Source: Cohnella endophytica
GTDB taxonomy: Bacteria > Bacillota > Bacilli > Paenibacillales > Paenibacillaceae
DNA: 64,000 nucleotides
Assembly: GCF_003628305.1 (NCBI RefSeq)
Contig: NZ_RBZM01000009.1
Location: 248,001 to 312,000 of the forward strand
Reading direction: 5' to 3'
Shown here: positions 44,818-53,754 of the stretch, piece after piece
Layout: every line of letters starts with the position of its first letter
How positions within the stretch are numbered: position 1 is the stretch's first letter
Program-made: the position numbers and the translations under genes
Notes under the pieces: generated by a model
What the model saw: the letters and a program-made list of their open reading frames with translations, nothing else
Told to the model about the DNA's origin: nothing
Database searches by the model: none

Positions 44818-45825
44818 CTATACTTTCAGCGGCTGGGACGAGCGCATGGACCGATCCGCGAGCACCGCGAGCTTTTGCGCTTCGACCGCATCGGATCCCG
44901 TCGCCGAAGGCCCGACGCGCCCGAGAATGCTGTGGGTGAAATGCCGCGCTTCCTGCTGGTAACCGAACTTCCAGAGGACGCCGAGATTGTTCCACCCCTC
45001 CGCAGACGAAGGGTTCTCATTGTTTTTCTTAATAAACGCCCGCCCGCCTTGCGCCTCCATCAGATCGATAAAGAAGGAGCCTTTAGTGCCGTAAATCTCT
45101 AGCGTCTTGTCTCCATACCCGCTAGACCAGCTGCCGTAAATGCTTCCCATCGCTCCGTTCTTGAACTTCAGCGAGCACATGATATTGTCCGGCGTTCCGT
45201 GCTTGCGGGCGCCTTCGAAGACGTAGGCTCCACCGTCTGCATAGATCGTCTCGACTTCCCCCGCGTACCAGCGGTACAGATCGAAAGTGTGGATGATCGT
45301 ATCGATGAGAATGCCTCCCCCCTGCGTTGGGTCATAGAACCAATCCGCAGTCGGCTCCCAGCCGAACACGGCCGAGCGGATCGCGATGATGTCGCCGATC
45401 TCGCCGCTATCGAGACGTTCCTTCACCTCGACGAACGGAGGGGTAAACCGGATCATGAAGCCGACCTGCAGTATGACGCCGTTACGGGTAGCCGCTTCGT
45501 TCATGCGCTCGCATTGTTCGAGGGTAAGCGCCATCGGCTTCTGGCAGAAAATGTGCTTGCCCGCGTTCGCCGCGTCGATCACGATCTGCTCGTGCAGGAA
45601 CGTCGGCGTGCAGACGAGCACGGCATCGATCTCTTCGGAGGCCAGCATCGCTTCGTAACTGTCGAACACGTGCGGGATATCGTATTTGCTCGCTAGGTGT
45701 TCCGAGGAAGCTCTCACGACATCGAAGACGCCTTGAAGTTTCGACTCGGGAACATGCGAGTGGGCTTGCGCCATGACGTGGGAAATTCTCCCGGCTCCGA
45801 TGACGCCGATTCGTACTTGATTCAT
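44818..45825 (-). CDS. Gfo/Idh/MocA-family oxidoreductase 3
   Basis: A 335-residue member with cofactor loop GVIGAGRISH. The Lys motif is FCQKPMAL, with Gln in place of Glu; the active-site Asp/His pair lies in GGGILIDTIIHTFDLYRW. The longest frame starts at 45870, but GGGAGG favours the ATG at 45825, which avoids an overlap with the previous gene. It resembles inositol/scyllo-inositol dehydrogenase-type proteins, but the substrate cannot be read from sequence. Confidence 0.88.
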   Translation of the reverse strand: MNQVRIGVIGAGRISHVMAQAHSHVPESKLQGVFDVVRASSEHLASKYDIPHVFDSYEAMLASEEIDAVLVCTPTFLHEQIVIDAANAGKHIFCQKPMALTLEQCERMNEAATRNGVILQVGFMIRFTPPFVEVKERLDSGEIGDIIAIRSAVFGWEPTADWFYDPTQGGGILIDTIIHTFDLYRWYAGEVETIYADGGAYVFEGARKHGTPDNIMCSLKFKNGAMGSIYGSWSSGYGDKTLEIYGTKGSFFIDLMEAQGGRAFIKKNNENPSSAEGWNNLGVLWKFGYQQEARHFTHSILGRVGPSATGSDAVEAQKLAVLADRSMRSSQPLKV

Positions 45826-45841
45826 CGCGACTTTCCTCCCG

Positions 45842-46909
45842 TTAGTTAGAGTTGATTGGAATGAGGGCACCTTCGTCGGACGAACGGTATGCGCCTTCGA
45901 TAACTCTTAGCGCCTTAAGACCGTCGTGACCCCCGACCGACACCGGTTTGTTGCCTTGGACGACCTCGACGAAATCCAACAGGCATTCCTTATAACAGAT
46001 TTCGTACCGATCGTCTCCTTGCCAGTCGAAGTACTCTCGGCCATTGATTCCGTTGCCGGACACTTCTAACTGGGGGCTTTTTTGATAATGGATTTGAATT
46101 TCCCCCTCGGTGCCGACGATGAGACATTCTTCTTGGCTGATCATCGGCGCGTACCAACCCGGGGCATGCCAGGTGCTCTCGATCGTAACGATTTCCCCTT
46201 GATCCATCGCCACGACACATACGCCATAGTCGTCGACTTCAAGCTCGCGATGCTTCAGCTTGGCGACTTGGCCGAACACGCTCACCGGCTCGCTGCCGAG
46301 CAAGTATCGCATAATGTCCGCGTAATGGATGCCATGATCGTTAAAGCCTCCATAACCTCCGCGCTTCGGCTCGACGTACCAGCCCGGCTCCTTCGTATCC
46401 GGGGAATCGGTGATGAAGTACAACGGACAACGGATCGAGATTTTCATCGTAAGCGGTTTGCCGATAACGCCCTGCTCGATCAATTTGCGGGCTTTGACGT
46501 AGGGAGGCAGATAACGGATCAAGTACGCCATCATGAAAATCACGTTCGCTTCTTCCGCGGCCCGGACCATGCGTTCGGCTTGAGCGACCGTAATAGAGAT
46601 AGGCTTATCCAGGAGAATATGCTTCCCGTGTTTAGCGCACAGCAGTACGTCTTCCTCGTGCGACCCCGTATCGCTCATGACGAGTACGGCGTCGACGGTC
46701 GGGTCGGCGAATAGCGCATCCTTCGAAGAATAGGTTTGCGTAAGTCCGTATTTGGCGGAGAACTGTTCCGCTTGGAGCGTTCGTTCGTCGTATACGCCCG
46801 CCCACTCGATACCGGGAACCGTACCTTGCGAAATGTAATGAGCCATCGGATAAATATGGTAATGGTTGTGTAAGCCTAGAACGGCTACGCGGATAGTCGC
46901 TGAGTTCAA
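45842..46909 (-). CDS. Gfo/Idh/MocA-family oxidoreductase 4
   Basis: A 355-residue member and the first gene of the operon. The cofactor loop is unusual (AVLGLHNHYH, rich in His), the Lys motif reads LLDKPIS (Asp before Lys-Pro), and the Asp/His pair lies in GGYGGFNDHGIHYADIMRY. The start codon is TTG at 46909, seven bases after a strong AAGGAGG; no ATG is suitable. Its promoter region carries three operator-like or cre-like boxes (46949-47023), so this is where the operon is controlled. Confidence 0.87.
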   Translation of the reverse strand: MNSATIRVAVLGLHNHYHIYPMAHYISQGTVPGIEWAGVYDERTLQAEQFSAKYGLTQTYSSKDALFADPTVDAVLVMSDTGSHEEDVLLCAKHGKHILLDKPISITVAQAERMVRAAEEANVIFMMAYLIRYLPPYVKARKLIEQGVIGKPLTMKISIRCPLYFITDSPDTKEPGWYVEPKRGGYGGFNDHGIHYADIMRYLLGSEPVSVFGQVAKLKHRELEVDDYGVCVVAMDQGEIVTIESTWHAPGWYAPMISQEECLIVGTEGEIQIHYQKSPQLEVSGNGINGREYFDWQGDDRYEICYKECLLDFVEVVQGNKPVSVGGHDGLKALRVIEGAYRSSDEGALIPINSN

Positions 46910-46948
46910 TCGGTTTCCTCCTTTTCATTGGCAAACATGAATAATAAT

Positions 46949-46966
46949 CGAAGTAACGTTAATTCA
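46949..46966. promoter_or_regulatory. LacI-type operator half-palindrome (site B)
   Basis: CGAAGTAAC-GTTAATTCA has the AAC-GTT centre, and its right half is the exact complement of the left half of site A (48228-48236). It lies about 40 bp upstream of the TTG start of oxidoreductase 4, so a bound repressor would block transcription. Confidence 0.5.
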
Positions 46967-46976
46967 AAAACTAATA

Positions 46977-46991
46977 AATTAGCGCTTACAA
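46977..46991 (-). promoter_or_regulatory. cre-like site of the oxidoreductase/GH42 operon
   Basis: On the minus strand TTGTAAGCGCTAATT matches the CcpA box except for the conserved C near its end. It lies between the two LacI-type sites, in keeping with combined specific and global control. Confidence 0.5.
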
Positions 46992-47005
46992 TAACTAATT
47001 TACTC

Positions 47006-47023
47006 TATGCGAACGTTCGCATA
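47006..47023. promoter_or_regulatory. LacI-type operator, perfect palindrome (site C)
   Basis: TATGCGAACGTTCGCATA is a perfect 18-bp palindrome with a central CG, as LacI-family operators have. It lies about 97 bp upstream of oxidoreductase 4 and about 160 bp downstream of the end of the LacI gene. The half-site TATGCRAAC recurs upstream of that LacI gene. Confidence 0.75.
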
Positions 47024-47080
47024 AACAATATATTTTATAAGAGTTGATTCTGTCAATCCACTTTTGCAAAGAAAATCAAA

Positions 47081-47115
47081 AAGACGTAAATGGCCAAGTT
47101 GCCCCTTTACGTCTT
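47081..47115 (-). terminator. Terminator 2 after LacI gene
   Basis: AAGACGTAAA and TTTACGTCTT form a perfect 10-bp stem with a 15-base loop; the minus strand continues TTTGATTTTC. It follows the hairpin at 47134-47150, giving a tandem terminator between the LacI gene and the operon it probably controls. Confidence 0.75.
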
Positions 47116-47133
47116 CGATTCGACATGGTAAAA

Positions 47134-47150
47134 AGCCCGGAACCCGGGCT
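47134..47150 (-). terminator. Terminator 1 after LacI gene
   Basis: AGCCCGG-GTT-CCGGGCT followed by TTTT on the minus strand, 32 bp after the stop codon at 47182. A compact GC-rich hairpin with a U tract. Confidence 0.85.
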
Positions 47151-47181
47151 AGGTCGTTATGAACGCTTCAATCCCTCAAAA

Positions 47182-48204
47182 TCATCCTTCGTAACGGGCC
47201 GTCGATTGACGAATGACGAGATTCGGGCTGAAGGTCGTCTTCAGCCGAACGTCGTCCTCCGACTTTTCGGTCCCGATACGCTCGACCAAAAATCGAATTG
47301 CCGACTCCGCAAGCTGTTTTAACGGTATTTTCACCGTCGTTAGCGGCGGATGTAGCGACATGCACATGTCGAGATCGTCGTACCCGATGACCGAGACGTC
47401 ATGCGGCACGCGTAGCCCTAATTCTGCGACAGCCCTGCATACCCCGAACGCGAGCATGTCGTTCTGGGCGAATATCGCCGACGGTTTGTCTCCTCCGTTA
47501 GAAAGCCATTCCTTCGTCACTCTGTAACCGTAGAGGGGATCGTCTTCTTGTAGCGCGACCCACTCCGGCACGATATCCCAGCCGTAGTCGGCTACCGCGT
47601 CCTGGTAAGCTGCCAGCCTCTGGCGTTTAAAGGAGCTATCTTCCCTTGAGCCGATATATCCGACTTTGCGATGTCCCAGTTCTTTCAGATGCTTCATCGC
47701 CTTGCGCGCTCCGTCGTAATCGTCAGTCGTGACGCAATTCACGTTCATCGGGTCGAAATGGTTGAAATACGCAACCGGAATAGACATTTCGGCCAGTTCG
47801 CCGTAGAAATCCTCGTTCTCCTTCGCTTCCGTCGCGAATATCAGCAATCCGTCGATCCCGCGGGACAGGAAGCTTTCCACGCCCGCGCGCTCCCGCTCCG
47901 CATTCTTCTGGCTGCTGTATATGAATACGGAATAACCGTGCTTCTCCGCCGCGTTCTGCACGCACTCCGCAAGCTCGCTGAAGAACGACCAACTCAAGTT
48001 ATCGACCAGAAACCCGATCGTTTCCGTCCGGTTGCTCACGAGACTCTTCGCCATCATATTGGGCCGATATCCCATTTTCCTCGCCAACTTTTTTACCCGC
48101 TCCCGGACTTCCTTCGTAATCCGCACGTCGTCCTTAAGTGAACGGGACACCGTCGTCGCGGATATTCCGAGCTCGGCCGCTATGTCTTTGATCGTAACCG
48201 GCAT
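47182..48204 (-). CDS. LacI-family transcriptional regulator
   Basis: A 340-residue regulator with N-terminal helix-turn-helix VTIKDIAAELGISATTVSRSL, a hinge region (RVKKLARKMGYRPNMMAKSL) and a sugar-binding-protein-like effector domain. It ends ahead of two tandem terminators, so it is transcribed alone, and the operon at 35.4-46.9 kb follows on the same strand. Three related palindromic boxes, one before this gene and two before the operon, suggest that it controls both itself and the operon. The effector is probably a sugar or intermediate of that operon (inference). Confidence 0.93.
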   Translation of the reverse strand: MPVTIKDIAAELGISATTVSRSLKDDVRITKEVRERVKKLARKMGYRPNMMAKSLVSNRTETIGFLVDNLSWSFFSELAECVQNAAEKHGYSVFIYSSQKNAERERAGVESFLSRGIDGLLIFATEAKENEDFYGELAEMSIPVAYFNHFDPMNVNCVTTDDYDGARKAMKHLKELGHRKVGYIGSREDSSFKRQRLAAYQDAVADYGWDIVPEWVALQEDDPLYGYRVTKEWLSNGGDKPSAIFAQNDMLAFGVCRAVAELGLRVPHDVSVIGYDDLDMCMSLHPPLTTVKIPLKQLAESAIRFLVERIGTEKSEDDVRLKTTFSPNLVIRQSTARYEG

Positions 48205-48227
48205 CGTCCTACCTCTTCTCCAAACAT

Positions 48228-48245
48228 TGAATTAACGTTTGCATA
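48228..48245. promoter_or_regulatory. LacI-type operator upstream of LacI gene (site A)
   Basis: TGAATTAAC-GTTTGCATA has the AAC-GTT centre. On the minus strand its TATGCAAAC half differs from site C by one base, and its TGAATTAAC half is found again in site B. It lies 24 bp upstream of the start codon, which suits autoregulation. Confidence 0.6.
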
Positions 48246-48286
48246 AAATATTAGAGCATTCTTCCGAGTTTGACAACAGTCAAACA

Positions 48287-48321
48287 AACCGCGGCTCTGC
48301 GGGAAGGCGAGAGCCGCGGTT
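48287..48321 (-). terminator. Terminator after DUF5010 gene B
   Basis: AACCGCGGCTCT and AGAGCCGCGGTT form a perfect 12-bp stem with an 11-base loop, followed on the minus strand by TGTTTG. It starts 20 bp after the stop at 48341 and ends the operon that includes the GH95-like gene. Confidence 0.85.
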
Positions 48322-48340
48322 GTCCCCTATCCGATCCGGA

Positions 48341-50272
48341 TCAATTCGTCCAATAGTTCAGATTGATTCCGCCGTCTAGTATCTCCAAGCGCACCGTATG
48401 ATAGGACCCGCTGGCAAAAGTGAACGTCCCGGCGTTCACGGTCTGATAAGTCTGCCATGCGCCGGTGTTCGGCACTGTGATTGTCGCGCCGGCGACTCCG
48501 TCGATGACGAAGCGAACCCTATTGCCCGCCGTTGTCGACGCCACCCGCACTTTCATCGTGACCGTCCCCTGCAGCGGCACTTCCTTCCACTCCAGCCATT
48601 CGCCTGCCGCCGTATGCCCGACATCCCAACCCCCGCCGGAATCCGGCGTCGTCTCGACATCCATGTCGCCGTCTCGGTAGATGCCTCCGGTCGCGCTGCC
48701 CGCCGTCGTGTCGTAATACGCATCCGCGCTCTCCGCTTCGATCCGAAGCGCCGTAGGGAAGGGATTACTGGAAAACTTCCGTAGGATATTGATCATCTGA
48801 TTCGGATAATCGTATTTGGTCGTCGCGTAAGTTCCTTCCCTTCCTCTCCACATTGCCGCGTTCTCTTCCCAGTCGGAATGGCCCTCGACAAGCGTGACCA
48901 AACTGTTAGGCACGGTCGCATTCAGATTATCGATGAACGTTAGTCCGTGATTAGGGTCGATGTTCATGTTGGTCGAACCGACCCAGAAACGGAAGGAAGG
49001 AACCGCGACGCCGAAATTCTTGCCGTTAAACGCGGTGACCGTTCGGCCTCCCGGCACGGGGAACCACGAATGCACCCCGTCTACGACCGCCGCTACGGTC
49101 GGATCTTCGCTGATCCAGGACTGATCGACGATCAAGTACGGATTCACGCCGAATTCCGCTTGCGCCCGCGCCCGGATGTAATCGACCATTTTCTTCAGAT
49201 TCCCGTTGCCCTGATTCGTGAAAGCGAAGTCTCCCATCGCCCATTCGTAAATAACCGGACGACCGTCGATCTTAAACCTCATGCTGTCCGGAACGGCTTG
49301 GAAAAAAGCGCGAAGATTGTTGTCCCAGATGTACTTGTACCCGCCTTCGCCCGTGCCGTTCGCGTCGCCCACGTCGAATGGAGGCGAATAACCGCCCGTC
49401 CCGTGCTTAAACGCGTTTTTCTTGTCGGTCATCGATGCCGGCGTATCGTCCAGCGCGCTGATCTTCAACTGACCGGCTACTCCTCTTCGATTAATCGCGG
49501 CCACGAGTCCGCTGAGTTTCCTCGTATCTCCGCCGCTATTTGCGGGAAGCGCGGGATCCAGATAACCCCGAATCGTCGGCGCCACGAAATCGACCCCCGA
49601 AGTGACCAGCTCCTCGACGTAATTGTCCCAGAATTTCGCCTCGTCCCCAGTGCTCTTGAACAAGGGCAGATTGAATATCTGATTGCCTTGGTTCGTGTAA
49701 GGTCCTCCATTCAGCGTCAGGTCGGAAAATCCGAATGTAACGCCCAAGTAGTGCGGCCCCTGAGGTTGCGGGGAGGAAACGACGACCTTCTGGAACGTCT
49801 CCCATGGCCCGGCATTCGTCCGGTTGGCAATCAAAGGCAAAGTCTGAGAGACATCCGCATCGACATAGAGATTGTTCGCGTTGGATTTGATATAAATATT
49901 GCTGCCTCCGGCGTCGATAATCTGAAACTTCTCGTTCGCGCCGATCGCGGCGGCACTCGCAACCAGCAAATTATTCGTTTGCTTGGAGACGTACTTACCG
50001 TTAGCGTTCGCCTGTAACGCGTACAATCCTCCGCCGGCATCGCGCACGACGAATTGTTCCCAGACGCCCGCCGTCACGCGGTTCGCGATGAGCGGATCGT
50101 TGCCCGAATTGTCCGCGCATACGTAATTATTGTTCGAGAGTGCTTTTAACGCGATCGTCTCCCCGATGACCGGCAAAGCGGCATTCGCCACCTTGGCCGA
50201 GTTCAACATGATCGCGGGCAGTGCCAACAAGAACGCGAGCGCAAGAAATATCGTTCTTCTGTTCAAAGCCAT
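48341..50272 (-). CDS. Secreted DUF5010 protein B with fascin-like beta-trefoil and CBM6-like module
   Basis: A 643-residue paralogue of 35457-37394 with the same plan. A signal peptide (about 1-31, ending AKVANA) comes first. Three trefoil repeats (about 36-165) follow, with YVCADNSGNDPLIANRVTAGVWEQF as the clearest. The DUF5010-like domain (about 175-510) holds GDANGTGEGGYKYIWD and VTLVEGHSDWEEN. A CBM6-like C-terminus (RIEAESADAYYD, GGINLNYWTN) ends the protein. GTG at 50275 directly precedes the ATG at 50272; AGGAGG eight bases before the ATG decides the start. It follows the GH95-like gene after 46 bp. Residues shared by both paralogues in the central domain are the best candidates for catalysis. 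Activity unknown. Confidence 0.75.
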   Translation of the reverse strand: MALNRRTIFLALAFLLALPAIMLNSAKVANAALPVIGETIALKALSNNNYVCADNSGNDPLIANRVTAGVWEQFVVRDAGGGLYALQANANGKYVSKQTNNLLVASAAAIGANEKFQIIDAGGSNIYIKSNANNLYVDADVSQTLPLIANRTNAGPWETFQKVVVSSPQPQGPHYLGVTFGFSDLTLNGGPYTNQGNQIFNLPLFKSTGDEAKFWDNYVEELVTSGVDFVAPTIRGYLDPALPANSGGDTRKLSGLVAAINRRGVAGQLKISALDDTPASMTDKKNAFKHGTGGYSPPFDVGDANGTGEGGYKYIWDNNLRAFFQAVPDSMRFKIDGRPVIYEWAMGDFAFTNQGNGNLKKMVDYIRARAQAEFGVNPYLIVDQSWISEDPTVAAVVDGVHSWFPVPGGRTVTAFNGKNFGVAVPSFRFWVGSTNMNIDPNHGLTFIDNLNATVPNSLVTLVEGHSDWEENAAMWRGREGTYATTKYDYPNQMINILRKFSSNPFPTALRIEAESADAYYDTTAGSATGGIYRDGDMDVETTPDSGGGWDVGHTAAGEWLEWKEVPLQGTVTMKVRVASTTAGNRVRFVIDGVAGATITVPNTGAWQTYQTVNAGTFTFASGSYHTVRLEILDGGINLNYWTN

Positions 50273-50318
50273 CACACATTCCTCCTACGAAAAATGGTTA
50301 TCGGTTCTGTTACCCCTC

Positions 50319-53300
50319 TTACCGCTGGAACTTCTCCCATATGCCGATGGTTGCTCGGTTCGCGATCAATGCCGCCGCTCCCGCGTTGTCCGCGCAGACG
50401 TATTGGTTGTTCGCGGACGATCGAAGCGAGAACGTGCCGTCCGTATTGTCTACCCATACGAATTTCTGCCCCGTACCGATCGAAGTCGCGTCGGCGATGA
50501 GATTGGAAGCGCCCGCGGTTACATACTTGTTATTGGCGACCGCTTGCAAAGAGACCGTTCCGCCTCCCGCGTCGACCACGACAAATTGCTCCCATGGTCC
50601 GACCGATGTCCGATTGGCGATCAGGGCGCTAGCCCCCGCGTTGTCCGCGCAGACATACTGGTTGTTCGCCATCGCCTTCATCGAGATCGTCTGACCGATC
50701 GGCGCGCCCGTGCCCCCGCTTCCCCCGCCCGCATACACTCTGAACGCGTCGATCGCCGCCACCTGCGCGGATTTGCTGACGATCTTTATCGTATGCGTGC
50801 CGTTAACCAGACCGGTTTTGCTGTACACCGTTTGCTGGACTTGCCTGGCGCCGCTAACGTTCAGATTCACGTTTGCTTGCAGCGCATTGTCGATATAGAC
50901 GTCCACGTTGCCCATATCCGAGTATTTTTCGCTGATGTAGTCGATGCCCGTACCGGTAAAAGTAAACTCGGCCGTAGCGCCGTTCGTCGTCGCGTAATGG
51001 ATATCGTCGTTGTAATCCCCGAGCCCGCGGCCGACGCTGTTGTTCCAACCGACTCCGTAATTAAAACCCGTGGGGGCGTCGTCGTTCACCATCATCGAAC
51101 CGGAAGGAGGTATCGTTCCGCCTGCAGTGCCCAACTTGCTGTTCGTTCCGCTTAAGCTTTTCACTCCTTGGTTCGCCGTTCCGTTCAACTGAGAATACGT
51201 ATAGCTACCGAGCGGCTTCGCCGTTCTCTCGACGATATACGTCCCGTTGGCGGCCGTATTGAAAGTGAACTCCGCGTTAGAGGATGTAAGAACGATCGCG
51301 TTATCCGACGCCCTCCTCACTTGAACCTGCTGCGTGCCCCAAGGATTTACGACAACGGCCGCGTTTCCGTACAAGCTCTTGATGCCCGCATACTTGATCT
51401 CCCCGCCTTCCTTCTCCGAACTCACGAGGAATCCGCCTCTCGCCAGCAAAGTAAACTTGGCGTTGAAAGCCGTATCGCTTGGCACCGCCGGGAAAATTCG
51501 AATCTTGTCATTGTAGCTCTGAAGCAGGGATTCGTTGATCGCGGAAAGATGCACGCCCAAGTACTCGAACTCGCCGTTCGTATCGTTCGTTCGGCCGTTC
51601 GGCAATGTCTGATACCGTTGGAGCATCGTCTTCATCCCGTCGTAGGCGGCATTGCCTAGCCCAAGCCTGGCAGCCTGAACCGCGCCGGGATCCCAGATCG
51701 CGCCGTAGGTGAAGATCCTACTGTTAAAGTTGTTCACCAGCTTCTGATAATCCGAAGCGCCAATCCCGCTCACGTCATAAGGCCAGAGCAGCTCCAGCAC
51801 GACGTTCTCCCCGTTGCGGATTTGCGAAGCAGGCGGAGTATGCGGGAAGTACTTGTTCGGATCCGCCGGATCGTCGGGATAAGCGACCAGATTGTTCAAG
51901 ACGTTCTGCCATTGCGTGCGCAGAGCGCTATCGAGCCCTAGCGCCAGACTCGTCTGGATGGCTTTGGGGAACAAGCTCCTCACGGCCGCAAGGTCGGTGA
52001 TCGCATTCTGAACGTCCCAATACGTCTCGTGCGAGTTAGAGCTTGCCATGTAATATTTTCCGGTGCCGGAGTTGAATGAGAGCTTGCTCGTATAGAATTT
52101 GGCGACTTCCTTCATGAACGGGTAAGCCACGTTACTGAGGTAAGAGGAGTCGTTCGTGTATTTATACTGCGCGAACATGTTGAGTGCCGCTTCCGTCCCC
52201 GTGGACATGATATCGTTGACGAAATCGCTGTCGATCGTCCCCCGTGCGTTGCCATCCCAGCCCATGGTCTCCGGCACCCAAATGCCGTCTATCCCGTATC
52301 GAGTCATCGTATAGGACTTAAGCGCGTTAAAATTACGGCTATACAGGTTGTTGAATGTATTCATCATGTCCGCGTGGTTGGAGGCCAGGAACGAATTATA
52401 GATATCCCTCTGGTTCCAATACCAATAGGCATTGCTCCACTTGGTGCTATCGTTGTCGTTCACGCCGCTGAACGCGCCGTTGATAAAGTGAAACGGATAA
52501 TTGCCGTAGCCGCCTGCCGCGATCATATAGTTGCCGAGATAATAGATATTCTCCATATAATCCGCATCGCCGGAAGGATTCGAGTACTGCACGAAGGATT
52601 TGCCCCAGAAATCGTGCCACCAGTTCCTATAGCTCGTTAGCGTGGAGGAATAACCAACGTTCTTCACGCTCGTAAGCAAGGACTTCGCTTGGTTAACCGA
52701 ATTATTGCCCGGAGCGTTAAGCCGGCTCGCGCATGCGATCCAGATCGTGTAACTGGACGTCGGCGTAATGTTCAGCCTAACCTTGCTTCCGTTCACCGTC
52801 TGGGTCGTGAAACTAGCACCTTCGACCGTCGCGGCCAATGTGTATCCGAACTTATTCGCGTCGGTCTGCCCTCGGCTGAAGCCCGCCACGGTAGGGTCGG
52901 CGAACGCGGACACCGTTCTCCACGTATTGATGTCCGGCACGTCTCCGCCGCCAAAGCCGCTCACGTCCCATAAGCTCAGATCGAGCGAGACGCTGGACAA
53001 GCCCGTACGGCTGTCGTCGACATGAATGCCGATCACTTCGGAGTTCGGAGAGCCCATGACGGTCACGGTACGGTTGTTATCGTACTTCGTTGTGACTAGA
53101 CCGTCATATAGGGATAACCTCTGCTGATAGGTGGAATAGTTCGCATCGAAACCCGGATTGGAATACAAATTGACGAGCCCTTGCGAGGCGAAGCCCTCTT
53201 GAGAAGCATCCACGCCGGACACCTGCATCGTCAAGCCGCCCGCGGTGTTCCACATCTGCGCCCCTACCTTGCCGTTGCCGACCGTTATGCCGCTCTTCGG

Positions 53301-53507
53301 ATCGGCAGTGGGGGAGTTGAACACTATGTCGTGCTTGGATAAATAACTTGCGTAATCCACGTTCAGCAAACCGGTTCCCGTATTGAACGAATGACTTGTC
53401 GTGCTAGCCGACGCGGTTCCCGCAGCCATCAACAAAGTCGCCGATAGACTGGCTGCGGCGAGCAGAGACGTGCAGCAACGGCGTAGCTTCTTGCCCTCGA
53501 TTCTCAT
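50319..53507 (-). CDS. Secreted GH95-like glycosidase with binding module and beta-trefoil
   Basis: A 1062-residue extracellular protein. A signal peptide (about 1-35, ending TASA) is followed by an N-terminal beta domain with [17 protein letters not shown]. An (alpha/alpha)6-barrel region (about 330-690) and a beta domain come next, the layout of GH95 and related alpha-L-fucosidase/galactosidase families. A module at about 795-925 ([23 protein letters not shown]) resembles the repeats of the GH43-like protein at 60102-62411. The C-terminal ~129 residues are a fascin-like trefoil nearly the same as those of the DUF5010 proteins, but at the other end of the chain. AGGAGG precedes the ATG. The exact glycosidase family is uncertain. 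Confidence 0.65.
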   Translation of the reverse strand: MRIEGKKLRRCCTSLLAAASLSATLLMAAGTASASTTSHSFNTGTGLLNVDYASYLSKHDIVFNSPTADPKSGITVGNGKVGAQMWNTAGGLTMQVSGVDASQEGFASQGLVNLYSNPGFDANYSTYQQRLSLYDGLVTTKYDNNRTVTVMGSPNSEVIGIHVDDSRTGLSSVSLDLSLWDVSGFGGGDVPDINTWRTVSAFADPTVAGFSRGQTDANKFGYTLAATVEGASFTTQTVNGSKVRLNITPTSSYTIWIACASRLNAPGNNSVNQAKSLLTSVKNVGYSSTLTSYRNWWHDFWGKSFVQYSNPSGDADYMENIYYLGNYMIAAGGYGNYPFHFINGAFSGVNDNDSTKWSNAYWYWNQRDIYNSFLASNHADMMNTFNNLYSRNFNALKSYTMTRYGIDGIWVPETMGWDGNARGTIDSDFVNDIMSTGTEAALNMFAQYKYTNDSSYLSNVAYPFMKEVAKFYTSKLSFNSGTGKYYMASSNSHETYWDVQNAITDLAAVRSLFPKAIQTSLALGLDSALRTQWQNVLNNLVAYPDDPADPNKYFPHTPPASQIRNGENVVLELLWPYDVSGIGASDYQKLVNNFNSRIFTYGAIWDPGAVQAARLGLGNAAYDGMKTMLQRYQTLPNGRTNDTNGEFEYLGVHLSAINESLLQSYNDKIRIFPAVPSDTAFNAKFTLLARGGFLVSSEKEGGEIKYAGIKSLYGNAAVVVNPWGTQQVQVRRASDNAIVLTSSNAEFTFNTAANGTYIVERTAKPLGSYTYSQLNGTANQGVKSLSGTNSKLGTAGGTIPPSGSMMVNDDAPTGFNYGVGWNNSVGRGLGDYNDDIHYATTNGATAEFTFTGTGIDYISEKYSDMGNVDVYIDNALQANVNLNVSGARQVQQTVYSKTGLVNGTHTIKIVSKSAQVAAIDAFRVYAGGGSGGTGAPIGQTISMKAMANNQYVCADNAGASALIANRTSVGPWEQFVVVDAGGGTVSLQAVANNKYVTAGASNLIADATSIGTGQKFVWVDNTDGTFSLRSSANNQYVCADNAGAAALIANRATIGIWEKFQR

Positions 53508-53702
53508 TACGGATCCTCCTCTACAATCGAATGGTTTATCGGGCAGGCTTACCTTTCTTGTCCCCGGGGCTTCAGCGTAGCCGATCTAGCTGTCGCTCTC
53601 AATTCAGAAAAACGGCTATTCCTAAGAAAATCGGCGAATTCATCGATAATCGTACAAATTGCGATTTTCCTGACGTTAGTCCAGGAAAATAGACAATACG
53701 AA

Positions 53703-53724
53703 AACCCTTGCATCCGCAAGGGTT
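53703..53724 (-). terminator. Terminator after LplC permease gene
   Basis: AACCCTTGC-GGAT-GCAAGGGTT forms a perfect 9-bp hairpin, followed by TTCG and a T-rich stretch on the minus strand, 30 bp after the stop codon at 53755. It separates the importer from the GH95/DUF5010 pair, which thus has its own promoter in 53508-53700. Confidence 0.8.
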
Positions 53725-53754
53725 CGTCATCATGAAGCCATATTCTTTCGCCCT

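Noticed and set aside
44056..45102. 348-codon plus-strand frame across two oxidoreductase genes
   Set aside because: It spans the ends of two well-supported minus-strand genes and has an Arg/His-rich, low-sense composition.
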